64,000 bases of DNA from positions 29,933 through 93,932 of the forward strand of contig JAIOIH010000010.1 in NCBI GenBank assembly GCA_019912395.1, given 5' to 3'. Below the pieces are notes generated by a model. That model was not told the DNA's origin and did not search any database. It worked only from the letters and a program-made list of their open reading frames with translations. This stretch comes from Flavobacteriales bacterium (lineage in GTDB: Bacteria; Bacteroidota; Bacteroidia; Flavobacteriales_F; PHOS-HE28). Within the stretch, counting starts at the first letter, position 1, and each line of letters begins with the position of its first letter. A program made the translations under genes and the position numbers. Of the stretch, positions 54,253 to 63,468 are shown piece after piece.

Positions 54253-55767
54253 ATGACAGAGACCTTGAGCGAGCAGGAGATCCACCGCCGCGATTCCCTC
54301 CAGAAGATCCGCGCCATGGGCATCGAGCCCTTCCCGGCCGCGGAGTTCCCCGTTTCCGCCTCCAGCAGGAGCATTGCGGCCAGTTTCAAGGACGATGCCC
54401 CGCAGCAGGACGTCACCATCGCCGGCCGGGTGATGAGCATCCGCATCATGGGCAAGGCCGCGTTCGCCGTGCTGCGCGATGGGGAAGGCGACCAACAGAT
54501 CTACATCACCCGCGACGACATCGCCCCCGGTGAGGACAAGGCGATGTACAACGACTTCTTCAAGAAGCTCCTCGACCTCGGCGACTTCATCGGCGTGAAG
54601 GGCTTCGTGTTCCGCACGCGCACCGGCGAGATCACCGTGCACGTGAAGGAACTGACCTTGTTGGCGAAATCCTTGCGCCCCCTTCCCACCCCGAAGACGG
54701 ACGAGGAAGGCAACGTGTTCGATGCCTTCGGCGATCCCGAGCAGCGCTATCGCATGCGCTACGTGGACCTGATCGTGAACCCGAACGTGAAGGAGACTTT
54801 CCTGAAGCGCGCCCGGATCTTCGATGCCATGCGCAAGAGCTTCGAGAAGGCCGGTTACATCGAAGTGGACACCCCCGTGCTCCAAGCGATCCCCGGAGGA
54901 GCTGCCGCGCGCCCGTTCGAAACGCACCACAATGCGCTGGACACCACCCTCTACCTGCGCATCGCCAACGAGCTCTATCTCAAGCGCCTCATCGTGGGCG
55001 GTTTCGACGGTGTGTTCGAGTTCAGCCGCAACTTCCGCAATGAAGGCATGGACCGCACCCACAACCCGGAGTTCACCGTGATGGAGCTCTACGTGGCCTA
55101 CAAGGACTACCGCTGGATGATGGACTACATGGAAGGGGTGTTCTCCGCCGTGGCGCAAGCTGCCAATGGTTCGCCCTCCACCACCTTCCAAGGCAAGGAG
55201 ATCAGTTTCCAAGCGCCGTTCAAGCGCATCACCGTGTGCGGGAGCATTCAGGAGAAGACCGGCCAGGACGTGCTGGAAATGAACGAGCAGCAATTGGGTG
55301 AGCTGTGCAAGAAGCACGGTGTGGAGGTGACCGCCGCCATGGGCAAGGGCAAGTTGATCGATGAGCTCTTCAGCGAACTGGTGCAACCGGAGCTGATCCA
55401 GCCCACCTATGTGATGGACTTCCCCGTGGAGATGAGCCCGCTCTGCAAAAAGCACCGCGAGGACGACCGCCTCACCGAGCGCTTCGAGCTCTTCGTCGGC
55501 GGCTTCGAGGTGGCCAATGCCTACAGCGAACTGAACGACCCCATCGATCAGCGCGAGCGCTTCGAGGCGCAACTGAAGTTGATGGAGCGCGGCGACGACG
55601 AGGCCATGTTCATCGACCGCGACTTTTTGCGCGCACTCGAATACGGCATGCCACCTTCCAGCGGCATCGGCATCGGCATGGACCGCTTGGTGATGCTGCT
55701 CACGAATAATCCCGCGATCCAGGAAGTGCTGTTGTTCCCGCAGATGCGACCGGAGAAGTGGGACTGA
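54253..55767 (+). CDS. lysS: Lysyl-tRNA synthetase (class II)
   Basis: A 504-residue enzyme. The N-terminal OB-fold (QQDVTIAGRVMSIRIMGKAA) binds the anticodon. The catalytic domain has motif 2 in FRNEGMDRTHNPEFTVMELY and motif 3 in GIGIGMDRLVMLLTNNPAIQ. YVMDFPVEMSPLCKKHREDD is typical of bacterial LysRS. Length and order are standard. Confidence 0.97.
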   Translation: MTETLSEQEIHRRDSLQKIRAMGIEPFPAAEFPVSASSRSIAASFKDDAPQQDVTIAGRVMSIRIMGKAAFAVLRDGEGDQQIYITRDDIAPGEDKAMYNDFFKKLLDLGDFIGVKGFVFRTRTGEITVHVKELTLLAKSLRPLPTPKTDEEGNVFDAFGDPEQRYRMRYVDLIVNPNVKETFLKRARIFDAMRKSFEKAGYIEVDTPVLQAIPGGAAARPFETHHNALDTTLYLRIANELYLKRLIVGGFDGVFEFSRNFRNEGMDRTHNPEFTVMELYVAYKDYRWMMDYMEGVFSAVAQAANGSPSTTFQGKEISFQAPFKRITVCGSIQEKTGQDVLEMNEQQLGELCKKHGVEVTAAMGKGKLIDELFSELVQPELIQPTYVMDFPVEMSPLCKKHREDDRLTERFELFVGGFEVANAYSELNDPIDQRERFEAQLKLMERGDDEAMFIDRDFLRALEYGMPPSSGIGIGMDRLVMLLTNNPAIQEVLLFPQMRPEKWD

Positions 55768-55831
55768 GGGGGCGAAGAAGACCACAGAGGCACAGTGGAG
55801 CACGGGGAATGCGAAGCTGATGAAAAGCCCA

Positions 55832-57663
55832 TCACTGAACAGGTTCAACTCTGCTTATTTCATCTCCCACGACCAGCCGTTGCGCCACCTCCATCCCGCT
55901 CACCACATGTGCGAAGCGTGTGTAGCGCCCATCCAAGTGGGGCGCTGGTGCCAGCGTGATGAAGAACTGGCAGCTCTCGGTATCACGCCCAGCTGAGGCG
56001 ATGCCCACCGCGCCCGCCACGAAGCCTGTTTGGCCGATCTCTGTGCGCAGGGTCCAGTCCATGGCACCGTAACCGTCGCCGCGCGGGCAGCCGCCTTGTG
56101 CAACGAAAATGGGCACGATGCGGTTGAAGCTTTTGCCATTGTAATAACCGGAAGAAACAAGGGAGTCGAAGGCCACGCAGGTGCCCGGGGCCGCATTCGG
56201 CTCGATGGCGATCACCACTTCCCCCTTTTCGGTGGAGATCCGATAGCGTTGTCCCTCCTTCAGGTTGGCGAGTCGGGCGAGGTCGATGGGGTGGTTGAAC
56301 GGCGGGGAATAGGGAGGCGCAGTTGAACCGTCCAAGTGTGCCAGCGCTTGATGAATGGCAATGGACCCTTCTTGATCCCTCGGAAGTTGGAGACCATCTA
56401 ATTTCTTACGAAGCGGCACCACGAGTGGTTCAATGTTGAACCCCATATAGTTCGGACAAGAGGCTATGAACTCCGCAACTGCAGTGAGCATGCCTGGATC
56501 ATCTGACCCGGCGATGGTCCTTATCAACACCTCCACTTCCGGAGTGGTCTTATCACCATAAAATGCCATTACTGCATTGAAGGCGTGGATCCGTTCAATG
56601 GAGGATCCGGCCTGCTGGATCATGGGCTCGATCACATCCGCTGCAATGTTTCCGTTGGGGTCCAGGGCCTGTGCATCGATCAACGCCGCTCGCACATACG
56701 GGCCTTCTTCCTGCTTCCACATATTATTCAATTGAGAGGTGGCCTCCTTGTGCGTGTTGGCATCTCCGAACTTCAGCGCCAGTCCATAGAGCGGGATCTT
56801 CACCATCGTGTCCGTGGCTTCCTGTCCGGCCTTCCGGCAGGCTTCGCCGTCAAGGGCATCCATGCCCTGCAGCAGTTGCACCGCCGTGGAGCGCACCGCC
56901 GGACTGCTGTCCTGCACTGCTTTCAGCAAGTCGGGCGCGGCATCGGTCCCGTTGATCGCGGCATGGGCGCGCAGGGCACTGACGCGGATCATCGGGTCCG
57001 GGTCACGCACCAATTCGGCAGCAGCTTTGGCAGCACGTTGGTCACTGAAATTCCTCAGCCCTGCATCAGTAGCACTTTCACGTAAGGTTCGCGCTCTCGC
57101 TGCAGCAGTTCCACATAGCGGGCCTCGTGCTGCGCGATCAACTCCTTCGGCAAGCGCCTCAGCACATCGGCGATGCACGCTCGTTGGTATCCGGTGCTCT
57201 TGGTGAAGGCCGCGAAGAGCAACTGCGGATCCTGGGCCGGCTTGGCCCTGACCAATGCGCGGAACGAGGAGGCATAGATGGAATTGGCGACCTCGGCAGA
57301 GGTCTCCTTCAGTGCTTGCTCAGCCAACATTTTGGCCACGGTGGTATCCGCCGTGAAGCTCAAGGCCCGGGCTGCAGCTTGCCGGACGGATGGCTGTTCA
57401 TCCCGCAGAGCCACGAGCAATGCTTGGTTGGCTGCACTGTCCTGCACACTGGCAAAGGCCATGGCGGCGGCTTCGCGCACCACGGAGGAAGTGTCCGTCA
57501 ACAGGGCCAACAGCCGCTGCGTATCACGGTGGTCCTGCGCTTCAAGAACCGGCGTCAAGCGTGCATCGGACCATTTGTTGTTGGCGGGCGCGGAAGCAGA
57601 AGGGTCCGCTGGTGAACCACAGCTCCAGAGGAAAAGACAGAGTGGCAAGAGCGCGTTCTTCAT
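55832..57663 (-). pseudogene. HEAT-repeat / cyclophilin lipoprotein gene, split by a frameshift
   Basis: Two minus-strand frames form one gene. The 5' frame (57055-57663, 202 residues) has a lipoprotein signal (LFLWSCGSPAD) and HEAT-like repeats (SSVVREAAAMAFASVQDSAA). It stops right after EPYVKVLLMQG. The 3' frame continues from GLRNFSDQRAAKAAAELVRD with more HEAT repeats (about 250 residues) and a C-terminal cyclophilin-type peptidyl-prolyl isomerase domain (FNRIVPIFVAQGGCPRGDGY, then TESCQFFITLAPAPHLDGRY). The join at 57055-57064 needs one base added. It could be a true mutation or an assembly error. Confidence 0.8.
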
Positions 57664-57820
57664 CGGTCGGGAAAGCTATTGCAGTTTGGACATCGAATGG
57701 ATCTGATGATGGTGGAATACAGACGAGAGGCAGTATCGGACTGGCCTTGCCCACCACTTCGGAAGGCTCCTATCAGCAATGCAGTAAGTGGTCATTCGGT
57801 GGATGATCATGCTGAGATCA

Positions 57821-57850
57821 CGTACATTTGCACGTACACCAAACCGTACA
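57821..57850 (+). promoter_or_regulatory. Promoter/operator of the yefM-yoeB pair
   Basis: TACATTTG (57823-57830) is a -7 box. CGTACA occurs at 57821, 57833 and 57845, spaced exactly 12 bp, overlapping the -7 box and ending 3 bp before the antitoxin start codon. E. coli YefM binds operators with a TGTACA core, so this looks like an autorepression operator in which bound YefM/YoeB would cover the promoter. Confidence 0.6.
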
Positions 57851-57853
57851 TCG

Positions 57854-58120
57854 ATGATCGCCATCCCCGTTAGTTCGCTACGCCAAAAGCTCAAGTCCTA
57901 CTTGGATCGTGTATCCAAGTCATTGGAGGTGATCGTCGTTTCTCGCGGTCCGGATGAGGACGATGCCGTGGTGATCATGTCGTTGAAGGAATACAACGCG
58001 CTCATGGAAATGGGCCACCTGATGGGCACGGCGACGAACCGCGACAAGCTGCGTGCCTCCCTCGCCGAAATGAAAGCAGGGAAGCTGATCGCACCCAAGG
58101 AGTTCAACGCGAAGCGCTGA
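57854..58120 (+). CDS. YefM/Phd-type antitoxin
   Basis: An 88-residue antitoxin. The N-terminal YefM DNA-binding domain (AIPVSSLRQKLKSYLDRVSK, then VVSRGPDEDDAVVIMSLKEY) is followed by a toxin-binding C-terminus (LASLAEMKAGKLIAPKEF-like region). It lies 5 bp before the toxin gene. It is expected to neutralise the toxin and repress the operon through the CGTACA sites upstream. The ATG at 57854 fits the family; the upstream frame runs through the operator. Confidence 0.9.
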   Translation: MIAIPVSSLRQKLKSYLDRVSKSLEVIVVSRGPDEDDAVVIMSLKEYNALMEMGHLMGTATNRDKLRASLAEMKAGKLIAPKEFNAKR

Positions 58121-58125
58121 GCGCA

Positions 58126-58404
58126 ATGGCGTTACGAGTGGCGTTCACTCCCACCGGCTGGGCCGACTATTGTTACTGGGTGGATGCAGACCCCAAAATA
58201 GTGGAGCGCATCCACGAGTTGATCAAGGATGTCGCACGTGATCCGTTCAAGGGAATCGGCAAGCCCGAACCGCTCCGGCACGATCTTGCAGGGTGTTGGT
58301 CACGGCGGATCAATGGTGAACACCGGCTGGTCTATGCCGTTGCGGGTGATCGCAAGGAGCGAAAAGTGGTCGTGCTGATGTGCCGCTACCACTACGATCG
58401 TTGA
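58126..58404 (+). CDS. YoeB/Txe-type mRNA interferase toxin
   Basis: A 92-residue RelE-superfamily toxin that cleaves mRNA at the ribosomal A site. It has the YoeB pattern WADYCYWVDADPKIVERIHE, IGKPEPLRHDLAGCWSRRIN and GEHRLVYAVAGD, with the catalytic residues in the C-terminal CRYHYDR (the family ends in CRYHY). It forms an operon with the antitoxin. Confidence 0.93.
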   Translation: MALRVAFTPTGWADYCYWVDADPKIVERIHELIKDVARDPFKGIGKPEPLRHDLAGCWSRRINGEHRLVYAVAGDRKERKVVVLMCRYHYDR

Positions 58405-58593
58405 GGATAGAGGAGCCATTGACCGGAAGCGTAAGGAGCGTCCGTCGATCCTCTGCAATCCGCTTTCATCCGGTTCATCCTGTCCACAACAATGAGCACG
58501 CCCGTCCGCCCGGTCATCCCCCTGTAATTCCAGTAATTGCGGGTGCATGGCCGTTAGCCGTGGTAGGTACCTTCGCAGCCCGTAACCTGAACA

Positions 58594-60285
58594 ATGCACA
58601 GAAGAACTTCCATCAGCCTAGTGGCCCTTGCCACCCTGTTCCTCTCCCCCTGCGCCACCCAGGCCCAGACCCTGATGCCGGACAGCCAGGCCGTGCAGCA
58701 GATGCGCCTTGACGTATACACCCTTGCCGATGACAGCATGCAGGGCCGCGAGACCGGCACCGTGGGCGAGCAGATGGCGAGCCGCTACATCGTGGACCGT
58801 TACAAGGCCATCGGCCTCGCTCCCAAGGGCGACAGCACCAGCTATTTGAACGCATTCCACTTCGCCGCGTTGCCGCGCACCGGCCCCGGCAATACGCTGA
58901 AGATCGGCCGCCACACCTTGAAGTTCGGGGACGATTTTTATCCGCTCGGCTACTCGGCCAATGCCAACGTGCTCACCCGCGTGGCCCGCTGCAAGTACGG
59001 CATCCTGGCACCGGAACTGGACCGCAACGATTTCGATGGCGTGGAGGTGAAGGACCATGCGGCGGCCATGAGCATCAGCTCGCCCGACGGCATCCATCCG
59101 CACTCGAAGTGGATCGCGCACAACGACCTCCGCTCGCGCATCGACGACGCGATCAAGCTCGGTGCCAACGCGATCCTCTTCTACAACGACGATCCCGAAA
59201 TGGCCAATGACCCGCCTCGGGATCTCGGGATGAAGCTGCAGCCCAGCTCCGTGCCCGTGGTCTTCCTCACCAAGAGCGGCTTCGCGAAGCTGGGTCTCAG
59301 CGGCGACCCCGTGGCGATCAGCACGGACATCATCCGCGAGCAGAAGACGGGCCACAACGTGGTGGGCTATCTCGGCAACGGAAAGCCGTACACGGTGGTG
59401 ATCGGTGCGCACTACGACCACCTCGGCTTCGGAGGTGAGGGCTCGCTCCATCGCGGTGAACCGGCGGTCCACAACGGCGCCGACGACAACGCCAGCGGCG
59501 TGGCGGTGATGCTGCAATTGGCCGCGGACCTGCAGCACATGCCGGACGCGAAGAACAACAACTACCTCTTCATCGCCTTCAGCGGGGAGGAAAAGGGATT
59601 GTACGGATCGAACTGGTGGACCAAGCATCCCACGTTGCCGATCGACAGTCTCAACTACATGATCAACATGGACATGGTGGGGCGCCTGGACAGCACCAAC
59701 AACCTCGCGATCAACAGCATCGGCACCTCGCCCTCGTGGCCGGGGATCACCAAGCTGAAGGTGGGCGACCTCAACATCAAGACCACCGAGGGCGGCATCG
59801 GCCCCAGCGACCACACCAGCTTCTACCTGCAGGGCGTGCCCGCGATCCACTTCTTCACCGGCAGCGAGGCCGACTACCACAAGCCCACCGACGATGCCGA
59901 CAAGGTGAACTACCCCGGCATGCTGCGCGTGGCGCGCTACATCGAGGCGGTGATCACCACCCTGAACGACAGCACCAAGCTCGCCTTCACCAAGACCGCA
60001 AGCAGCGACAGCACGGAGACCCCGCGCTTCACCGTGACGCTCGGCGTGGTGCCGGACTACATGTACGACGGCAAGGGCCTGCGCATCGACGGTGTGACCG
60101 AAGGCAGGACGGCGGCCGAGGCCGGATTGAAGTCCGGCGACATCGTGATCAAAATGGGCGACCTCGACATACCCGACATGATGGGTTACATGAAGGCACT
60201 CGGCATGTTCAGGAAGGGCGACACCACGCAAGTGACCGTGCTGCGCGACGGCAAGGAAATGACAGCCGAGGTCCACTTCAAATGA
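58594..60285 (+). CDS. M28 zinc aminopeptidase with C-terminal PDZ domain
   Basis: A 563-residue exported protein with a signal peptide (about 1-24, ending TQAQ). A protease-associated insert lies around 130-240. The M28 zinc ligands are in VVIGAHYDHLGFGGEGS, NGADDNASGVAVMLQLA, FSGEEKGLYGSNWW and INMDMVGRL, with the last His in EADYHKPTDDAD. A PDZ domain (about 480-560; GLRIDGVTEGRTAAEAGLKS) completes it. It probably degrades peptides in the periplasm or on the surface. Its stop overlaps the gpsA start. Confidence 0.92.
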   Translation: MHRRTSISLVALATLFLSPCATQAQTLMPDSQAVQQMRLDVYTLADDSMQGRETGTVGEQMASRYIVDRYKAIGLAPKGDSTSYLNAFHFAALPRTGPGNTLKIGRHTLKFGDDFYPLGYSANANVLTRVARCKYGILAPELDRNDFDGVEVKDHAAAMSISSPDGIHPHSKWIAHNDLRSRIDDAIKLGANAILFYNDDPEMANDPPRDLGMKLQPSSVPVVFLTKSGFAKLGLSGDPVAISTDIIREQKTGHNVVGYLGNGKPYTVVIGAHYDHLGFGGEGSLHRGEPAVHNGADDNASGVAVMLQLAADLQHMPDAKNNNYLFIAFSGEEKGLYGSNWWTKHPTLPIDSLNYMINMDMVGRLDSTNNLAINSIGTSPSWPGITKLKVGDLNIKTTEGGIGPSDHTSFYLQGVPAIHFFTGSEADYHKPTDDADKVNYPGMLRVARYIEAVITTLNDSTKLAFTKTASSDSTETPRFTVTLGVVPDYMYDGKGLRIDGVTEGRTAAEAGLKSGDIVIKMGDLDIPDMMGYMKALGMFRKGDTTQVTVLRDGKEMTAEVHFK

Positions 60286-61277
60286 GCCAACCACGGATCG
60301 CGGTGATCGGTGCCGGCTCGTGGGGCACGGCCCTGGTGAAGCTCCTGAGCAGCAACGATGAGAAGGTGGGATGGTGGGTGCGCCGGCAGGAGACCATCGA
60401 CCACATCACCAAGTACGGCCACAACCCGGACTATACCTCCGGTGCCCAGCTGGACGCTGCCCGCTTGGCCATGGACACCGACATCCGCGCGGTGGTGGAC
60501 GGCGCCGACGTGCTGGTGATCGCCGTGCCCAGCGCCTTCCTCAAGACCGCCCTGGACCAGTTGGGCCCGGACGCATTGAAGGGGAAAACATGCTTCAGCG
60601 CCGTGAAGGGCATCGTACCCGAGACCAACCAGATCGTGGGCGAATACCTCTTCGACCATTGGGGCGTGCAGAAGCCGATGTTCGGCGTGATCTGCGGGCC
60701 GTGCCACGCCGAGGAGGTGGCCCTGGAGCGCCTCAGCTACCTCACCATCGCCAGCCAGGACCCCCAAAAAGCGGAACACATGGGCCAGGCCCTCAGCGGC
60801 CGCTTCCTGAAGACCACCTTGAGCGACGACATCTACGGAACGGAGTACGCAGCGATCCTGAAGAACGTGATCGCGGTCTGCTCCGGCATCAGCGTGGGCT
60901 TAGGCTATGGCGACAACTTCCGCGCGGTGTTGGTGAGCCGCGCCATCCAGGAGATCGAGCGCTTCGTTACGGCCGTGCATCCCATCACCCGTGACATCAA
61001 CGAGCCGGCCTACTTGGGCGATCTGCTGGTGACGGCCTATTCCACCTTCAGCCGCAACCGCGAGTTCGGGGCGATGGTGGGCAAGGGCTACAGCGTGCGG
61101 GCCGCGCAGCTGGAGATGAAGATGGTGGCCGAGGGCTACTACGCCGTGAAGTGCGTCCACGAGATCAACGAAAAACTCGGTGTGGACATGCCCATCACGG
61201 GCGCCACGTACCGCATGCTCTACGAGCGCATCGCGCCCACCATCGAGATGCGGCTGCTGAGCGATAAGCTGGCGTGA
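60282..61277 (+). CDS. gpsA: Glycerol-3-phosphate dehydrogenase [NAD(P)+]
   Basis: A 331-residue cytoplasmic enzyme that reduces dihydroxyacetone phosphate to sn-glycerol-3-phosphate for phospholipid synthesis. The Rossmann motif is IAVIGAGSWGTALVKLL; the catalytic Lys regions are in CFSAVKGIVPETNQIVG and AAILKNVIAVCSGISVGLGY. The ATG overlaps the peptidase stop (ATGA), so the two are co-translated, a pairing with no obvious functional link. Confidence 0.94.
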   Translation: MSQPRIAVIGAGSWGTALVKLLSSNDEKVGWWVRRQETIDHITKYGHNPDYTSGAQLDAARLAMDTDIRAVVDGADVLVIAVPSAFLKTALDQLGPDALKGKTCFSAVKGIVPETNQIVGEYLFDHWGVQKPMFGVICGPCHAEEVALERLSYLTIASQDPQKAEHMGQALSGRFLKTTLSDDIYGTEYAAILKNVIAVCSGISVGLGYGDNFRAVLVSRAIQEIERFVTAVHPITRDINEPAYLGDLLVTAYSTFSRNREFGAMVGKGYSVRAAQLEMKMVAEGYYAVKCVHEINEKLGVDMPITGATYRMLYERIAPTIEMRLLSDKLA

Positions 61278-61284
61278 GCCTGCG

Positions 61285-61465
61285 CAACGCTCCCGCAAGT
61301 GTTCCAGCCCCCTTGTGATCTCCGACCAATTCCGGCTGGGTCACTTGTGGGTCCGGCTCTTGGTTGTTGCATGCGTGTACAATGAAGTCTTCGGACTTCA
61401 CTCAGGCTTCATCAAGGTCCCGAGGTATCCTTCGCTTAAGCTACGGCTACTGAAAGCGGAGGTCC
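61285..61465. repeat. Dispersed hairpin repeat, copy with both modules
   Basis: Module A starts with CAACGCTCCCGCAAGTGTTC at 61285 and includes TGGGTCACTTGTGGG near 61338-61352. Module B starts at TTGTTGCATGCGTGT (61364) and contains GAAGTC-TTCG-GACTTC (61384-61399), a hairpin with a TTCG tetraloop, then the conserved CCGAGGTATCCTTCGCTTAA and a CGGCTACTGAAAGCGGA tail. The 273-bp gap between gpsA and the UspA gene consists almost wholly of this element. Confidence 0.8.
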
Positions 61466-61550
61466 AGATGGAGCAAGAACAAGTGCGCCTGCGTGCAGTA
61501 GGCACAAGCATCTTCAACCCCGCCGCTACCTTGCACCCCCAACCCCACGC

Positions 61551-62363
61551 ATGAAGCACATCTTCCACCCCACCGACCTCGGACACGGTAGCACCACCGC
61601 CTTCCTGATCGCCCTGCGGATCGCCGCCACCACCAAAGGCGCACTCACCATCATGCACGTGGACGGCACCGGCGAAGGCGAATGGACCGACCTCCCCGGC
61701 GTGCGCAAGACCTTGAGCCGCTGGGGCCTGCTCCACGATGAGCACGACCTCGAAGAGTTCGAGCGGACCGGCATGCGGGTGCGCAAGCAATTGATGCAGG
61801 GCAAGCGCCCGGTGAGCAGTTGCCTGAACTACCTCGGCGAACATCCTACCGACCTCATCGTGCTGGCCACCCACCAAGGCAGCGGCAACAACTGGCTGAA
61901 GCGCAAGGTGGCCGAGCCGCTCGCACGCGGTTCCGGCGAACCCACCCTCTTCGTGCCCGAGAACGCCAAGGGCCTGGTGGATGCCGACACCGGCAAGGTC
62001 ACCCTGCGGCACATCCTGGTGCCGGTGGCCATGGAACCCAGCCCACAGCGCGCCATCGATATGGCCGTACACACGGCGAAGGCGCTGGCCGATGGGTTGG
62101 TGCGCTTCACCTTCCTGCACGTGGCCGGCGTGTTTGAGGCGCCCACGGTCACCGTTCCGGAACATCCCGACTGGAGCGTGGAGCACATGCTGCGCACAGG
62201 CGATCCGGTGGATACCATCGTGAAAGTGGCCAACTTAGATCAGGTCGACCTTGTGGTAATGGCCACCAAGGGCCACGATGGCTTCCTCGACATGCTCCGG
62301 GGAAGCAAGACCGAGCGCGTGCTCCGCGAAGTGCATTGCCCGGTGATGGCCGTACCGGTGTAG
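61551..62363 (+). CDS. Tandem universal stress protein (UspA)
   Basis: A 270-residue protein with two Usp domains (about 1-140 and 150-270). The N-terminal copy starts KHIFHPTDLGHGSTTAFLIA and has DLIVLATHQGSGNNWLKRKV; the C-terminal copy has LVPVAMEPSPQRAIDMAVHT and DLVVMATKGHDGFLDMLRGS. The G-2x-G-9x-G(S/T) ATP-binding pattern is partly kept in the second domain. A cytoplasmic stress role is expected. It is flanked on both sides by the dispersed repeat. Confidence 0.9.
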   Translation: MKHIFHPTDLGHGSTTAFLIALRIAATTKGALTIMHVDGTGEGEWTDLPGVRKTLSRWGLLHDEHDLEEFERTGMRVRKQLMQGKRPVSSCLNYLGEHPTDLIVLATHQGSGNNWLKRKVAEPLARGSGEPTLFVPENAKGLVDADTGKVTLRHILVPVAMEPSPQRAIDMAVHTAKALADGLVRFTFLHVAGVFEAPTVTVPEHPDWSVEHMLRTGDPVDTIVKVANLDQVDLVVMATKGHDGFLDMLRGSKTERVLREVHCPVMAVPV

Positions 62364-62407
62364 GGATGGAGGGCCACGGCCCTTCGCGTGCCTCCGGGAC
62401 TGTACCA

Positions 62408-62483
62408 GGTTTCATCAGGGTCCCGAGGTATCCTTCGCTTAAGCTACGGCTACTGAAAGCGGAGGTCCGATACATATCGGACC
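62408..62483. repeat. Dispersed repeat, partial module B copy
   Basis: The B module tail (TTTCATCAGGGTCCCGAGG, continuing to CTACTGAAAGCGGAGGTCC) is repeated here nearly identically to 61408-61465. It runs into a perfect 9-bp stem, GGTCCGATA-CA-TATCGGACC, at 62464-62483. Confidence 0.75.
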
Positions 62484-62492
62484 TGATGAAGC

Positions 62493-62520
62493 AAAAAAAG
62501 ACCGTCCACGGACGGCCTTT
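62493..62520 (-). terminator. Intrinsic terminator of the MORN-like gene
   Basis: Read on the minus strand, GGCCGTCCGTGGACGGTC forms a tight stem and is followed by seven T. It lies 30 bp beyond the stop of the gene at 62550-62993. Confidence 0.75.
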
Positions 62521-62549
62521 GCTCGCTCAATGCGGTCGGAAAGAACTCA

Positions 62550-62993
62550 CTACTTCTTCGAGGCAACGGCTTCATTCCCGTGCTGTGCGCGTGGCTCCCG
62601 TACGTCGAAGCGCAGCCAGGTCCCCGTCTTCACGCCCATGTCGTAGTAGCCCCAAGCGCTCACCTGGCCGTTGCCGTAGAAGTAGGTGAAGCGGCCGTGC
62701 TGCACCAAGCACTGTGCATCGCTGTAGGTGCCTTCCATCATCAGCGTGCCATCGGGCGCGGTTACCTGTGCGATGAACTTTCCGTCGGAAGTGGCGCGGA
62801 TCACCCGGTGCCATGTATTCACCGTGTCGGTGGTGGGCATCAGGTACATGTCCACGGCCTCGGTGCGCGGCACGTTCACGGTGCCGTTGGAACTTTCCTG
62901 TCCGCCTACCATGGCGTTGGCCTTGATGGAGCAGCAGCAGATGAGGGCGGCGGCGATGGCGGCCGAAAGGAGGGTGCGTTTTGCGGTGTTCAT
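62550..62993 (-). CDS. Secreted protein with MORN/YwqK-like unit
   Basis: A 147-residue protein with a signal peptide (hydrophobic AAIAAALICCCS, ending near ANA). The mature part has APDGTLMMEGTYSDAQCL, HGRFTYFYGNGQVSAWGYYD and KTGTWLRFD, which align with the MORN-like region of the protein at 7618-8145, so the two are paralogues. The C-terminus is polar. The signal contains three Cys, and a lipoprotein is possible. Function unknown. Confidence 0.75.
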   Translation of the reverse strand: MNTAKRTLLSAAIAAALICCCSIKANAMVGGQESSNGTVNVPRTEAVDMYLMPTTDTVNTWHRVIRATSDGKFIAQVTAPDGTLMMEGTYSDAQCLVQHGRFTYFYGNGQVSAWGYYDMGVKTGTWLRFDVREPRAQHGNEAVASKK

Positions 62994-63137
62994 CGTTGTG
63001 TGGTGCCAGGGGTGTTTCTCGTTGTTGACAGGTCAAAAGTCCCCTGATCCACAGCGTTCTTCATGCGCCCCCGAGCAAGTGGCGGGTTTGAATGATCAAC
63101 TGGTAGGTGCGGCTCCAACTGCCGCTCGGCTTTTGCC

Positions 63138-63449
63138 CAACGCTCCCGCAAGTGATCCAGCCACCCCCAACGCTCCCGCAAGTGTTCCAGCCACCCCGCG
63201 ATCCCCGACCATTCCCGGCTGGGTCACTTGTGGGCATGGCTCCTTCTTGTTGCATGCGTGTCTTCCCTGAAGTCTTCAGACTTCACCCGGTTTCATCAGG
63301 GTTCCGAGGTATCCTTCGCTTAAGCTGCCCAACGCTCCCGCAAGTGTTCCAGCCCCCTTGTGGTCTCCGACCATTCCCAACGCTCCCGCAAGTGTTCCAG
63401 CCACCCCGCGATCCCCGACCATTCCCGGCTGGGTCACTTGTGGGCATGG
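63138..63449. repeat. Cluster of dispersed repeat modules A and B
   Basis: Module A begins at 63138 (short), 63168 (full, to 63239), 63329 (short) and 63378 (full, to 63449). Module B lies at 63247-63328, with hairpin GAAGTC-TTCA-GACTTC near 63268-63283. The two full A copies are nearly identical to each other. The order A-A-B-A-A suggests amplification within the 475-bp gap between the MORN-like gene and the histidine kinase, which otherwise contains no gene. Confidence 0.8.
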
Positions 63450-63468
63450 GCACGGAGCGCTTCCCGGC

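Noticed and set aside
53587..55848. A 753-codon minus-strand frame opposite lysS
   Set aside because: It is antisense to lysS and spans an intergenic region; composition is that of a shadow frame.
58618..60294. A 558-codon open frame on the minus strand opposite the M28 peptidase gene
   Set aside because: It is fully antisense to a gene with clear zinc-ligand motifs; the protein is His/Val/Leu/Ala-rich without domains, as expected for shadow frames at high GC.
63138..63449. The repeat cluster as a CRISPR array
   Set aside because: Repeat spacing and length are irregular, the modules themselves vary, no unique spacers of constant length are present, and there are no cas genes.
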